64,000 bases of DNA from Mikania micrantha (taxonomy: Eukaryota > Streptophyta > Magnoliopsida > Asterales > Asteraceae). The translations under genes were made by a program, and so were the position numbers. The notes below the pieces were generated by a model that saw only the letters and a list, made by a program, of their open reading frames with translations, did not search any database and was not told the DNA's origin. The DNA is taken from contig CM018682.1 of NCBI GenBank assembly GCA_009363875.1, positions 50,289,372 through 50,353,371 of the forward strand. The letters are read 5' to 3'. Shown here one piece after another: positions 10,241 through 20,682 of this stretch (the first letter of the stretch is position 1; each line of letters opens with the position of its first letter).

Positions 10241-13200
10241 GTTGTCCCAAAAGCTGGAGTAAACAGCAATTGGATCGTTGATAGTGGGGCTTCCAGACAC
10301 ATGACTGGTGATATTTCTTTGCTCACCAATGTGAACGCAGTTCGAGGTGGCTATGTAGCTTTTGCTGGAGACAAGGGTGGTTTTATTACAGGAGAGGGTA
10401 TCTTGACAAATGGACAGGTTTCGTTCGATAATGTCAGATATGTCAAACAATTGGAAAACAACCTCCTGTCAGTCTCTCAGATTTGTGACAAAGAGTACAA
10501 GGTTCTGTTTGATGATTCAAAATGTTATATTCTCAAGCAAGGTGTACAGATACCTGAAGATTGGATTTTAATGTCTGCTCCAAGAAAACAAGACTTGTAT
10601 GTTCTCAATATGGCCACAGCTTCAACTACATCCTCCACAGCTTCATGTTTTATGACAAAGGCAACTGAGAAAGATTCAATCCTTTGGCATAAGAGGATGG
10701 GCCATTTGAGTTTACGCAAGATGAATCATCTGGTACACAACAGTTTGGTTGAGGGAGTTAGCTTGAAAAATTTTAAGCTGTCTGATATCTGTGTTTCATG
10801 CAAGAAAGGAAAGCAGTCTAAGCAGTCTCATAAGCTGAAAAAATATCATTCAATCAATGTTCCTCTTGAGCTTCTCCACATGGATTTGTTTGGTCCAGTA
10901 AATCGTAAGAGTATAGCTGGAGATCAATACTGCTTGGTTATTACTGATGAATACTCCAGATACTCTTGGGTCTTCTTTTTGAAGGAGAAATCAGAAACGT
11001 TTGATTGCATTCAAGTTTTGGTTACCAAACTTGAATCGCTCTATAAGCTCAAGATTCGTCAGTTTCGAACTGATAATGGAACTGAGTTCAAAAATCACAA
11101 CATGGAGAATTTTTGTAATGCAAGAGGCATTGTGCAACAGTTTAGTGCTCCATATGTTCCACAGATGAATGGCGTTGCTGAACGCAAGAATAGGACATTG
11201 ATTGAGGCTGCTAGAACTATGCTTGCTGATTCTTCTCTTCCGGTTCAATTCTGGAATGAAGCTGTTGCCAATGCTTGTTACACATTGAACCGGGTTCTTA
11301 TTGTGAAGAGACATGGGAAGACTTGCTTTGAACTGCTCCATAATCGAAAGCCAAATCTTAAGTATCTAGAACCATTTGGTGCTCCATGCACTATGCTTAA
11401 GAAACATGAGCAGGGCAAGTTTAATGAAAAGGTGGAAGAAGGGTACTTTCTTGGGTACAGCACTCCAAATAAGCGAGTTTACAACATTGCAACTCACAAT
11501 GTGGAGGAGTGGTACCATGTGGATGTTCAGAAGTATACAATGCCCCCACCTGGAAAAGGGCCAGATTGGATGTTTGACTATTCCAGTCTGTTTGACTCGT
11601 TCAATATGCCCCCCATGTATTCAGATGAAGATGTAGCTGTTCAGATGTTGTATGATGTACAAAATGCCCCAGATGCCACTTTTCAACCTACATCTACATC
11701 TGGTCCCTCTACACAGATAAATGATGACAGCTCAGACACAGATGACAATCCCCAAGCTGCTCCTGAACCAGTTGTTGATAATCTTGTACCAGGTCTTCAG
11801 GATTTGAATTTGAATAACTTAGATCCTGAGGTTGAGGTTCCTGCTCATCCTGTTGGACGAATCAATCGAATTCATCCTCAAGACAACATTATTGGGAGTC
11901 CTTTAGACGGAGTGAAGACTCGTAGTCAGATTTCTTCAGGTGGTCTTGCAGACATTCTTGATTTTGCAGATGTAAGCTTTTGTGCTCATTCCTGCTTTAT
12001 ATCTCAAGTGGAACCGCGTACCGTCACTGAAGCCCTCAAAGAAGAATCATGGGTAGACGCCATGCAAGAGGAACTTTTGCAGTTCAAGAAGTTAGGGGTC
12101 TGGCAACTAGTTGATAAACCCAAAGGTGCAAAAGTCATTGGCACTAGATGGGTTCTTCGTTGCAAAAAGGATGATCACGGGATAATTGTGAGAAACAAGG
12201 CTCGTCTGGTGGTTCAAGGATTCAGACAGATAGAGGGATTGGACTATAATGAGGTATTTGCTCCGGTCGCTCGACTAGAAGCCATTCGTATCTTTCTGGC
12301 TTATGCATCCTTCAAAAGGTTCAAGGTTTATCAAATGGATGTAAAGAGCGCGTTCCTTCACGGAGTTATCAGTGAAACAGTGTATGTCAATCAACCTCCC
12401 GGATTTGAAGATCCATTGCATCGTGATAAAGTCTACAAGCTAGACAAAGCTTTGTATGGATTACATCAAGCTCCGAGAGCGTGGTACGAGACACTTTCCA
12501 CTCACCTTCTGAACAACGGGTTCAGAAGAGGTGTTATTGACTGCACTTTATTCATCCGTGAGAAGGACAGTGATTTACTCTTGGTACAAGTGTATGTGGA
12601 TGATATAATTTTTGGATCCACAAATGATAATCTGTGCAAGGAATTTGAGAATGTGATGAAAGATAAATTTGAAATGAGTTCGATGGGAGAGATGAAGTTT
12701 TTCTTGGGTTTACAGGTGGATCAGTCTGAGGCAGGGATTTTTATTCATTAAACCAAATACGTTGGTGACATTCTGAGCCGGTTCAGTATGTCTGATGCGA
12801 AGCCTGCTGGTACCCCACTGGCGATTAATCACGGGATTACTCCAGACGAAAAGGGGGAGTTAATTGATGCCACTCTGTACCGAGGAATGATCGGCTCTCT
12901 CATGTATCTCACTGCTTCTCGGCCAGATATCATGTTTGCCACTTGCTTGTGTGCACGTTATCAATCCAAACCAAGAGTATCTCACTTGATTGCTGTCAAA
13001 AGGATTATGTGTTATCTGAAGGGTACACCTGAACTTGGGTTATGGTACCCTAATGATGATAATTTTGAGCTTACTGCATACAGTGATTCAGATTATGGCG
13101 GATGCAAAAGAGATTTCAAGTCAACATCTGCGGGATGTCAGTTCTTTGGAAACCGTTTAGTCACCTGGCAGTGCAAGAAGCAGACGTCGGTGTCTACTTC

Positions 13201-13567
13201 AACCTGTGAAGCTGAATATATTGCTGCTGCAAGTTGTTGTTCTCAAATTATCTGGATTCAACAACAACTCGGGGACTATGGGTTACATTTTTCTAACACT
13301 CCGATTTATGTTGATAACACTGCCGCCATTGCTGTCACTAAAAATCCAGTGCAGCACTCCAAAACCAAACACATCGACATAAAATATCACTTCATATGTG
13401 ATTGTTTTGAAAAGAAATTAATCGATGTTGTTAAAATTCACACCGATCACCAGAAAGCCGATCTTTTTACAAAAGCTTTTGATAAACCCAGATTTTTATA
13501 TCTGTTATCGGCTAATGGTGTTTTCCAAAAGGATGAAGTTCAATCCTCATCTGAGTCTAACAAATGA
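10241..13567 (+). pseudogene. Pol polyprotein of element B (protease, integrase, RT, RNase H) with one premature stop
   Basis: Copia order. The aspartic protease site DSGA is at 10280; the GAG-pre-integrase and HHCC zinc region with CX2C (CVSC) lie at about 10680-10815; the integrase catalytic core runs about 10860-11330; RT begins near 12020 with the YVDDIIF catalytic box at 12593-12613. RNase H covers 12870-13480, including the STCEAEY acidic motif and the C-terminal KHIDIKYHF. TAA at 12749-12751 interrupts the RT-RNase H link. The homologous codon in element D (minus strand, about 61690) encodes Gln, so this is a point mutation. No ATG lies at the protein start, so expression must come through gag (frameshift or splicing). 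This is the reverse transcription and integration machinery of the element. Confidence 0.93.
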
Positions 13568-13684
13568 TCATTACTTTAATTAGATAGTTTTATTTATTTT
13601 TAGTATTTTCATTTTCTTTTGTATAGTTGTCTTTTATTATCAAAAACACAAAAACACAAAAAGATTTTCTATTTTTAGGTTTTT

Positions 13685-13693
13685 AGGGGGAGA
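13685..13693 (+). other. Internal polypurine tract downstream of pol, element B
   Basis: AGGGGGAGA follows TTTTT 118 bp after the pol stop. It resembles the terminal tract AAGGGGGAGT before the 3' LTR. A matching tract sits at the same place in element D (60687-60696). Confidence 0.6.
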
Positions 13694-14034
13694 TATGGAA
13701 ATTTGAAAAACCAAAAACAATAGAAAATTTGAAAAACCAAAAACAATAAAAAATTAAAAAATGAGAAGTCCTGATTAATAAAATAGTACATTGATTTCAT
13801 TATGTCATATAAGCAGAAATGAATGCATAAACTAAAATCACAAAAGAATGATGATGGGATGTACTGATAGGCTGGCTATACAAAACAAATAAACAACTTA
13901 TGAGAACTTAGAAAGTTTGATTTGTGGGATCCATCTCATTAAGGCTTTTGAGTGAGAAATGGTTCTTGACTCAAATCAAGCATACACCTGTCATCATGGA
14001 ATCAAATGAGGTTTCATTCAAAGAAAAATAAAGG

Positions 14035-14160
14035 CAAGCTGGTATTAAGCTTGAGGAAAATCTAAGACAAGCTGGTATTAAGCTTGGTAAAGAAAAATTA
14101 AAAACAAGCTGGTATTAAGCTTGAAGAAAACCTAATGCAAGCTGGTATTAAGCTTGAGAA
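14035..14160 (+). repeat. Four-copy repeat with inverted CAAGCT/AGCTTG arms
   Basis: Four copies of CAAGCTGGTATTAAGCTTG, each an imperfect 6-bp-arm palindrome, spaced about 30-45 bp apart. D has a different tandem array at the equivalent place (about 60070-60370). Confidence 0.85.
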
Positions 14161-14784
14161 AAACTTAAACTAATAAAGTTCGATTCCATACATGTGCCAT
14201 ATTGCTGGGACGGACCTAGCTGAAGCCATCCATTTGGATAGAACAAGAAAAACACAAAAAGATAATAAATGATTGAATCTTATTGAATTCATGATGACTG
14301 GTATTAAGATATGCTGAAATGAGTTTTGAACTAATTTTGATCTTAATTGATGAAATGAATTGGGGAACATAGTCAGAAAATATGAGTGATCATTTAGTTT
14401 GTTTAAAGAGTTATGTATTGATCAGTTTAAATTTGGACAAATATATCAGTAATCGTGTCAAAATGAAATTGTGATTGAAGTGAAGCATTCATTAAAGGTT
14501 ATATGATGTAATCAGAGATTTGTGTTATTTTATTAACGGGCTTTTCACAAAAATATGTGTTTACTTGTGTTTACTTGCTCTTAATTTATGTTTGTACAGT
14601 TGTTTGGTTGTTTCAGAAAAATACAAAAAGATTTTCTATTTTCAATTTTATTTTAGATGATCATTTGTAGATTCGGATGCCTGTCATATCTGAATCCTGA
14701 ACCAACTAGACATATCTTCATAATTGGTTAAAATTTTGGTGCACAAAATGTCAAATCTTTGAAATTTTGGAGTTTTGGAGAAGT

Positions 14785-15600
14785 CCATATCTCATTCGTG
14801 CGAATGAGAGGAAGAATGGACTCATTCGGCCGAATGAGAATGAGTCATTCGACCGAATAAGCTTCTCAGAATGAACTTCATTCGACGAATGAAGAGTGTC
14901 GAATGTCTCATTCGACATTCTCATTCGGCGAATGAACATCACCGATTGACTCATTCGCCACATTCATTCGGCGAATGAAACAGAAACTTTGTGACCTTTC
15001 GCCTAGCTCATTCGGCGAATGAGTACACAGTATATAACTGTGTTTCGGCCGAATGAAGGTCATTCGACCATTTGTTCTTTCGTGATATCAGACACTTCCC
15101 ATTCGGCGAAACACACACCTAGTCTCCTCTTTTGATTTCCTGTGACTTTGATGGATCTTGTCACTGATAATCATCTTGTACTTATTCTCAGGTATATGGA
15201 GATCAAATTTCAACCGATTCCATCCACGAAATCATGATAAACAGATTGAGATTTAGGGTTTTAGGGTTTTGAATTTCGCCCAACAAATAAACTGTTAAGA
15301 TGGACCTTAAACCCAAAATGTCATGTATTAAAATTGCTAATCGGTCGTTTCTGAGGGTTGTTTACCAGGTTTTTGGGATTGATTTGAGATTTTGAACAAA
15401 GGGATTTTGAACTCAGTGATACTGCCGAATGTCGTCATTCGGCGAATGATTCATTCGGCGAATGAACCTCATTCGACGAATGGATCATTCGGCGAATGAC
15501 CAGTCATACTCAAGTTTCATTCGACGAATAAGAGTCATTCGACGAATGAGCCTCATTCGACAGATAACTCATTCGGCGAATGGACCCATTCGGCATATCA
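14785..15600 (+). repeat. CATTCGGCGAATG palindrome arrays in the B spacer
   Basis: Two dense clusters (about 14790-15110 and 15425-15600) of CATTCGGCGAATG, CATTCGACGAATG and CATTCGGCCGAATG units, about twenty in total. They lie just upstream of the third ORF, as the LTR array lies upstream of the LTR start site. An internal promoter role would be inference. Confidence 0.8.
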
Positions 15601-15655
15601 GAAAAACAGTTAATCTGATTTTTTTAAATCTCATTGTTTTAGTGATTGTCTTATA

Positions 15656-15685
15656 CTGACATGTGTATTTCTTGTATTGTGCAGT
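15656..15685 (+). promoter_or_regulatory. Candidate 3' splice site in front of the third ORF of B
   Basis: Branch-point consensus CTGAC (15656-15660), a pyrimidine-rich stretch and GTGCAG ending at 15684, one base before the ATG at 15686. The branch A to AG distance is 25 nt. The same arrangement, with different bases, stands before the third ORF of D. Confidence 0.6.
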
Positions 15686-18600
15686 ATGGCAGGATACAAA
15701 TCAGTTCCGAAGCATAACATCTGTGCCCATCTTGATCTGACGACTCCGAACGCGAAGCACTACACATATATTATTACATTCTTGAGGCGTTCCAGGATAT
15801 TCACTGCCATATCGACAGTCCATGTGCCCTATTTATCACATCAGCAGGATTTCTGGACATCAGCTGATATTGATTGTGAGGCCGAGCCTACAGTCATGCG
15901 GGGCAAAGTCAGGGGTCATGATGTTGTGGTGTCTGCTGAGCACATACGGAGGGTTTGTGGTTTTCAGGACTCTCCAGATCATCCTGTTCTACTTGACAGA
16001 TTCTTAGTCCGTGGATGCTTCCTCCGATGCAAGTACGAGGGAGACATTGGAGCCGGGATTCTGAACAAAGCGTTCATGTCCCCGCAGTTCAAGTACTTGG
16101 CTCATGTACTTGTTCACTGCCTTGGCTCAAGGAGAGGAGGCTTTGATGACATGCGCGAAACCATACAGTGCGCATTTGCTGCCTTGGTGCTCAACAAACC
16201 ATTCAACTTCTCCGAGATGGTTTTTCTGCACATGAAGGAGAATGTGGGGCTAAAGGGTGACAAGAAGTTCCTTATGTACCCTCGATTCATACAGCAGATC
16301 ATTGATGCAAAGATTCCAGATCTTCCAAAGCTTAATGCCGACATCAATAGATTGGAGCACATGAATGACATAACTCTCAACAGAGTTTTGTCATACAGAG
16401 GGAAGGAGAGGAAGCCCACCACTAGGTCCCTATTTGGTCACCTCTCTCGACCCGATTACAGGGCTCCGGCTGGTAGAAGATGGAGACACGATGACTCCGA
16501 TTCAGATGTGGAGGACATTGTGGTTCCAGCTGGAGAGGATGATAGTGATGGTGATGATGATGAGGGTGGTGCAGGCCCGAGTGGTGCTGGTGTTGATGTG
16601 AGCACAGTGGATTTGAGCACTGTTGCTATTGAGAGTTCAAGGGCAGGGGAGATGACATCAGTACACATAACCACTGCTGCTTCAGTGAGCATGGTTGATG
16701 TTGCTGTTTCTGGTGCAGGTGATGATGTTGCTGTGTCAACAGCTCAGGAGGAGGATGTGGACATCGATTCGCTGATGGATTTGGACTTTTTGATCACTAC
16801 TACATCCTCAGTGACTGCTCCTCTCGATGTTTCAGTTCCACATTCCTCAGGTGGTGGTGATGAGTCAGAGGACTCGAGTGAGGATGAAGGAGTAGCAGTT
16901 GAAGGTGATGAAGACAGTTCTGATTCTGAAGAGACTCATGATGATGAGTTTGAGAAAGTGGATGAGGGTGGAAGAATGGAGATGAGGAAGAGAAAGAGGA
17001 CAGATGATGATTTGGAGGATATTACTGATACGTTATTTATTCCGGAGTTTGACTCTTCTCCCCCTCCAAGGTCATCTGCTCCTGCTTCCACAGCAGTGAT
17101 TGCTGCTGTTACTTCTGCTGGTCAGCCCACCTCATCCAGAGCCGGTAGGGGAAAGAGATCTCGATTCTCTTTCCAAAGGAGGTCAGAACTGACATCAGCT
17201 GCTACAACTACTGTCACATCAGTAGCAGCTGTGTCAGTTTCTTCACTGACAAGGACAAGGGCCATTCACACTCAGGCTACTACTGCCCCTCTGTCCACTC
17301 CTTTTGTTCGTGAGCCAGTTTATGTTACTGCTTCCTCTGGCCCTTCCACAGTCCGTGCTGATGTTCATATACCTACTGTTTCAGTTGTGGATCAGCTTAG
17401 CACACTGAACAGCATGGTCTTGAGACTGATGGAGAGGAGCATGGAGCAAGAGAGGAAGAACAAGGAGCAAGAGCTGGTTATTGCTCAGCTTACTAGAAGG
17501 GTTGAAGAGCAGGATACTCTGCTTCTTCAAGCATCAGACCAGAGGGCTGATTTGAGAGCCAGGTCAGCTCAACAGGAGGAGCAACTCCTTAAGTACATCG
17601 ATGAGCACAACCAGCTGGCTTTGACAGCCTCTGGTTTCAATGATAGGATCCTTCAGCTCGAGGCTGAGAATGCTCGCCTTGCTGAACTTGTCGAGAGTTC
17701 CAAGGAAGGCACTCCCAGGCTTGAAGGCTCTGCTGCTCCTTCCGATGATTCAGACAAACAAGAAGATGAAGAAGAGTCTGATGAGGAACAAGTTGACTAT
17801 GAGGATTCCGAGAAGGATGAGGAATCAGATGAAGATGATGAAGCTGATGATGATGACAAAGATGGATCAGGGAGTGGGTCTTCTGAATCATCCGGTACTG
17901 ATGATGATGATGATGACAATGATGATCAAGCTCCAGCCTTATCAGAGATTCGATCCAAGACAGCAAATGATAAGAAGAAAGCCTCTGCTCCACCTCCTCC
18001 TGCACAGACAGATGAACCCAAAGCGGCCGAGGAAGTAGAAGCTGTGCCGTTGAGACGTCAGCTAGATAAGACGTTGACTATGATCTTGGACGCTCAGGGC
18101 ATTATACAGCACTCGGTCAGCTATGACAAAGAGGAAGGGGAGATTATTCACTGCTTATCCCGAGAGCAGATTGCTGAGCTGTTCAGACTTAATCCGGACG
18201 AGGTGATCACTGATGATACCTCCGTTCCTATCATTGATGAACCGGAGCCTGAAGTTTTTGATGACATTGACGAAGTTATCATAGAAGACATCATAGAAGA
18301 AGAATACCCCAAGTATACATCGGCTGAAGATGAGCTGCCTACATTCACTGAGCCATTTGATCAGGAAACAGAGGATCTCTTGGTCAGATATCTTGAAGAG
18401 CAAGTAGAGGCTAGCAAGGCTGAAGCTGATGATTTAAAGAAAAGAAAAGAAGAATGGGCTGCATACTGGGAGGTTTTGAAGAAACAAAGCACAGAGAAGA
18501 TGCCAGCAACGCACAAGAAAGTTTACCGGACCAAAGGCTATAAAGCTGGAGGTCAGATACTCAGCTGGGCATACTTCCATGACCTTGGGTGCTACGCGGT

Positions 18601-19207
18601 GAAGAGGGAAAAGGGAATAGACTACTTCAAACACCCGCATGATTTCAAGACGTTGCCTGGATTCGAAGTCAATCAACTAGCACGTCTGAACATGCTATAC
18701 TGTGAAGACTCCGGGATGTCTGTTTGGTTCTCTCGACAAATCAAGTATGAATACCGGAAGAGATGGGTGAACTTTCAGCCACAGCAACCAGAGAGGTACT
18801 ACTTGCCAGAGATAGATGGGGATACTCGGAAGCATAAAGTGATCCTGAAGTGGCTTCCCCCTAAAGTCATGAAGAAGATTCCTCTACGGAAGATGCGTCA
18901 AGACTTTATGGATGGCTTCCGATGGTGGTACTATGACGGGAGAACCGGTGAAGCTGTGATTGTGTTATGCAAAGACAAGAAATGGGAAACTATCAGAGTT
19001 TTTGATCCCATGTGGCTGACCAATCTATCACTGAATGATGTCAAAGCTTTCTTTCGACATCAGATTTTCTTCGATGTACAGGATATGGAGCAGGCTCTTC
19101 AGTACATGAGAGTTATTCGTCTCTGCATCAGCTTAAAGATTCATGCTGGTGCTGATTGGAAAGCTATTTCAGCAAAGTATTTCAAGAAAGAAACTTCCAA
19201 GAGTTGA
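15686..19207 (+). CDS. Third ORF of element B (Sirevirus env-position protein, function unknown)
   Basis: 1173 residues, intact. It occupies the position of the so-called env-like ORF of Sireviruses. Residues 1-260 form a conserved globular region of the type usually annotated as putative plant transposon protein. About 270-480 is acidic, with D/E/S/V repeats. Basic and Ser/Thr-rich stretches follow. About 565-670 is a predicted coiled coil with heptad-like L/E/Q repeats. About 680-790 is very acidic. About 925-1150 is a second conserved domain rich in W/Y/R. I see no signal peptide, no clear transmembrane segment and no glycoprotein-like cysteines, so env is a name of position only. The start at ATG 15686 was chosen because it directly follows the candidate acceptor and matches the start in D. 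Confidence 0.85.
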   Translation: MAGYKSVPKHNICAHLDLTTPNAKHYTYIITFLRRSRIFTAISTVHVPYLSHQQDFWTSADIDCEAEPTVMRGKVRGHDVVVSAEHIRRVCGFQDSPDHPVLLDRFLVRGCFLRCKYEGDIGAGILNKAFMSPQFKYLAHVLVHCLGSRRGGFDDMRETIQCAFAALVLNKPFNFSEMVFLHMKENVGLKGDKKFLMYPRFIQQIIDAKIPDLPKLNADINRLEHMNDITLNRVLSYRGKERKPTTRSLFGHLSRPDYRAPAGRRWRHDDSDSDVEDIVVPAGEDDSDGDDDEGGAGPSGAGVDVSTVDLSTVAIESSRAGEMTSVHITTAASVSMVDVAVSGAGDDVAVSTAQEEDVDIDSLMDLDFLITTTSSVTAPLDVSVPHSSGGGDESEDSSEDEGVAVEGDEDSSDSEETHDDEFEKVDEGGRMEMRKRKRTDDDLEDITDTLFIPEFDSSPPPRSSAPASTAVIAAVTSAGQPTSSRAGRGKRSRFSFQRRSELTSAATTTVTSVAAVSVSSLTRTRAIHTQATTAPLSTPFVREPVYVTASSGPSTVRADVHIPTVSVVDQLSTLNSMVLRLMERSMEQERKNKEQELVIAQLTRRVEEQDTLLLQASDQRADLRARSAQQEEQLLKYIDEHNQLALTASGFNDRILQLEAENARLAELVESSKEGTPRLEGSAAPSDDSDKQEDEEESDEEQVDYEDSEKDEESDEDDEADDDDKDGSGSGSSESSGTDDDDDDNDDQAPALSEIRSKTANDKKKASAPPPPAQTDEPKAAEEVEAVPLRRQLDKTLTMILDAQGIIQHSVSYDKEEGEIIHCLSREQIAELFRLNPDEVITDDTSVPIIDEPEPEVFDDIDEVIIEDIIEEEYPKYTSAEDELPTFTEPFDQETEDLLVRYLEEQVEASKAEADDLKKRKEEWAAYWEVLKKQSTEKMPATHKKVYRTKGYKAGGQILSWAYFHDLGCYAVKREKGIDYFKHPHDFKTLPGFEVNQLARLNMLYCEDSGMSVWFSRQIKYEYRKRWVNFQPQQPERYYLPEIDGDTRKHKVILKWLPPKVMKKIPLRKMRQDFMDGFRWWYYDGRTGEAVIVLCKDKKWETIRVFDPMWLTNLSLNDVKAFFRHQIFFDVQDMEQALQYMRVIRLCISLKIHAGADWKAISAKYFKKETSKS

Positions 19208-19210
19208 ACT

Positions 19211-19227
19211 AGGTCCAAGGGGGAGTT
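19211..19227 (+). other. Terminal polypurine tract of element B
   Basis: AGGTCCAAGGGGGAGTT immediately precedes the 3' LTR start TGTTGATAC. It primes plus-strand DNA. The same words precede the D 3' LTR. Confidence 0.92.
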
Positions 19228-19874
19228 TGTTGATACATGTTTTGTCCCTAGTTCCGTTTTGTAACTCTTATCATGTAAATGTTCAAAGTATTAATGGAAG
19301 TTGTCTTTATATCCATTTCATAATGTTTATTTCTATTGATTATTGTCTATTAATGTTTATCTAGTTGTTTGATTTGATTATAAACTGTTTGATTATGAAG
19401 TTCACTCATTCGGCCGAATGACTCTAGAATGAAGTCATTCGGCGAATGAAGGTTATAGCGAATGTCTGAGTTCAGAATGAGTCATTCGCCGAATGACTCA
19501 TTCGAATGACTGCTCATTCGAGCTTAGTCATTCGCCGAATGAGCTGCTTCGGCCACTCATTCGGCCGAATGACTACAGCCTATATATAGATGTTCAAATC
19601 ATTTCAAACCTAACTTTTCCCGAGCTCTCCTTCTTCCCTAGCACTCCAGAGTCAAAACCCTTGAAGATTTGAGCGGTTCTTGTGCGTCCAAGTTCGATTC
19701 TCAACCCGTGGTGTTCGATTGTTGCTTCCAAGTTGTTTCTACAGCCTCGAATCACCACGGTTCCTGTTGGTTTCGATTGGAAAACCCTGGAATAGGATTC
19801 CGCACTATCCCAGAGGTTATCGAGTAGTTTTCTATTGGATTCGGATTGTTTCCGAGCTCCCGATCGGTCCAACA
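19228..19874 (+). repeat. 3' LTR of element B
   Basis: 647 bp, the same as the 5' LTR except for one C-to-T difference in a CpG near 19456. It contains the CATTCGGCCGAATG array (19407-19574) and TATA box. Confidence 0.97.
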
Positions 19875-19879
19875 CGAAC
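19875..19879 (+). repeat. Target-site duplication of element B, right copy (CGAAC)
   Basis: Identical to 6049-6053 and contiguous with the interrupted integrase of A. Confidence 0.96.
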
Positions 19880-20648
19880 GTACTATTCAGACCCTGGAAG
19901 ACATGTTAAGGACTTGTGTTCTAGACTTCGGTGGTAATTGGATTCCCACTTGCCACTAATTGAGTTCTCCTACAACAACAGTTATCACAGAAGCATCGAT
20001 TGTGCCCCATTCGAGGCTCTTTATGGCCGGAAATGTCGGTCACCGATCTGTTGGTCAGAAGTGGGAGACAATCGTATCACAGGGCCAGAACTTATTCAAG
20101 AAACCACAGACAAGATTGCTCAGATACAACAAAGACTACAAGCAACCCGAAGCAGGCAAAAGAGCTATGCCGATAAACGGCGTAAGCCGTTGGAATTCCC
20201 AGTGGGAGATAGTGTTATGTTGAAGGTTTCCCCATGGAAGGGCGTAGTTCGTTTTGCAAAGAAAGGCAAACTAACACCACGATACGTGGGACCGTTCGAG
20301 ATCATCGAACGCATTGGTCCTGTAGCGTACAGATTGAGCTTACCCGATGAACTTAGTGGTGTACATGACGTGTTTCACGTCTCAAACTTGAAGAAATGCC
20401 TTGCTGATGAAACTCTTATCATGCCAGTTGAAGAAATTCAATTGGATGAAAACTTACGTTTTGTGGAAGAACCTTTAGAGATCATGGATCGCAAAGTTAA
20501 GAAACTGAGGCGAAGCCGTATTCCTGTCGTTAAAGTTCGTTGGAACTCAAGGCGCGGACCCGAGTTTACTTGGGAACGTGAAGATCACATGAGAAACAAG
20601 TATCCCCAATTCTTTACAGATGAAGCTGTACCGAATAACGAGACTTAA
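19880..20648 (+). pseudogene. Element A pol, part 2 (integrase end and chromodomain-like tail)
   Basis: It continues the integrase core of A after the B insertion. A 1-nt deletion near 19938-19942 shifts the frame, judged by alignment with C (52770-52800). Thereafter it is open to 20648. It contains the core end with SYNNSYH and YGRKCRSP, the GPF/Y module (RYVGPFEIIERIG), and a C-terminal tail with KVRWNSRRGPEFTWERE, the reduced chromodomain of the Tekay group thought to steer integration to heterochromatin. Confidence 0.9.
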
Positions 20649-20670
20649 ATTTCGGGACGAAATTTCTCTA

Positions 20671-20682
20671 ACAAGGGGAGAC
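20671..20682 (+). other. Polypurine tract of element A
   Basis: ACAAGGGGAGAC directly before the LTR start TGTAACATC. The counterpart in element C is TAGGGGAGAC at 53501-53510. Confidence 0.85.

Larger units (their letters stand above)
13568..15685 (+). other. Spacer between pol and the third ORF of B
   Basis: 2.1 kb without a credible gene. It contains an internal polypurine tract (13685-13693), four copies of a short palindromic repeat (14035-14160), CATTCG arrays at about 14790-15110 and 15425-15600, and a branch point plus acceptor just before the third ORF. Apparent small ORFs here are repeats read in a chance frame. Confidence 0.75.
6054..19874 (+). mobile_element. Element B: complete Sirevirus-like Ty1/copia retrotransposon, 13.8 kb, with a third ORF
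   Basis: Both LTRs are 647 bp, start with TGTTGATAC and end with GGTCCAACA. They differ at only one position that I could find (about 6282 versus 19456, C/T in a CpG). Order: LTR, primer site, leader, gag, pol in copia order (PR-IN-RT-RNase H), 2.1-kb spacer, 3.5-kb third ORF, polypurine tract, LTR. Near-identical LTRs and intact gag and third ORF mark a recent insertion. One premature stop in pol (12749-12751) means this copy would need help in trans or stop-codon readthrough. Confidence 0.96.

Noticed and set aside
14035..14160. CRISPR-like regular repeats
   Set aside because: The repeats are few and irregular, the spacers related, and the context is a plant retrotransposon. The same applies to 1525-1800 and 46486-46740.
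15686..19207. True envelope glycoprotein
   Set aside because: No signal peptide, hydrophobic fusion or anchor segment, or cysteine pattern is visible. Only the genomic position matches env.
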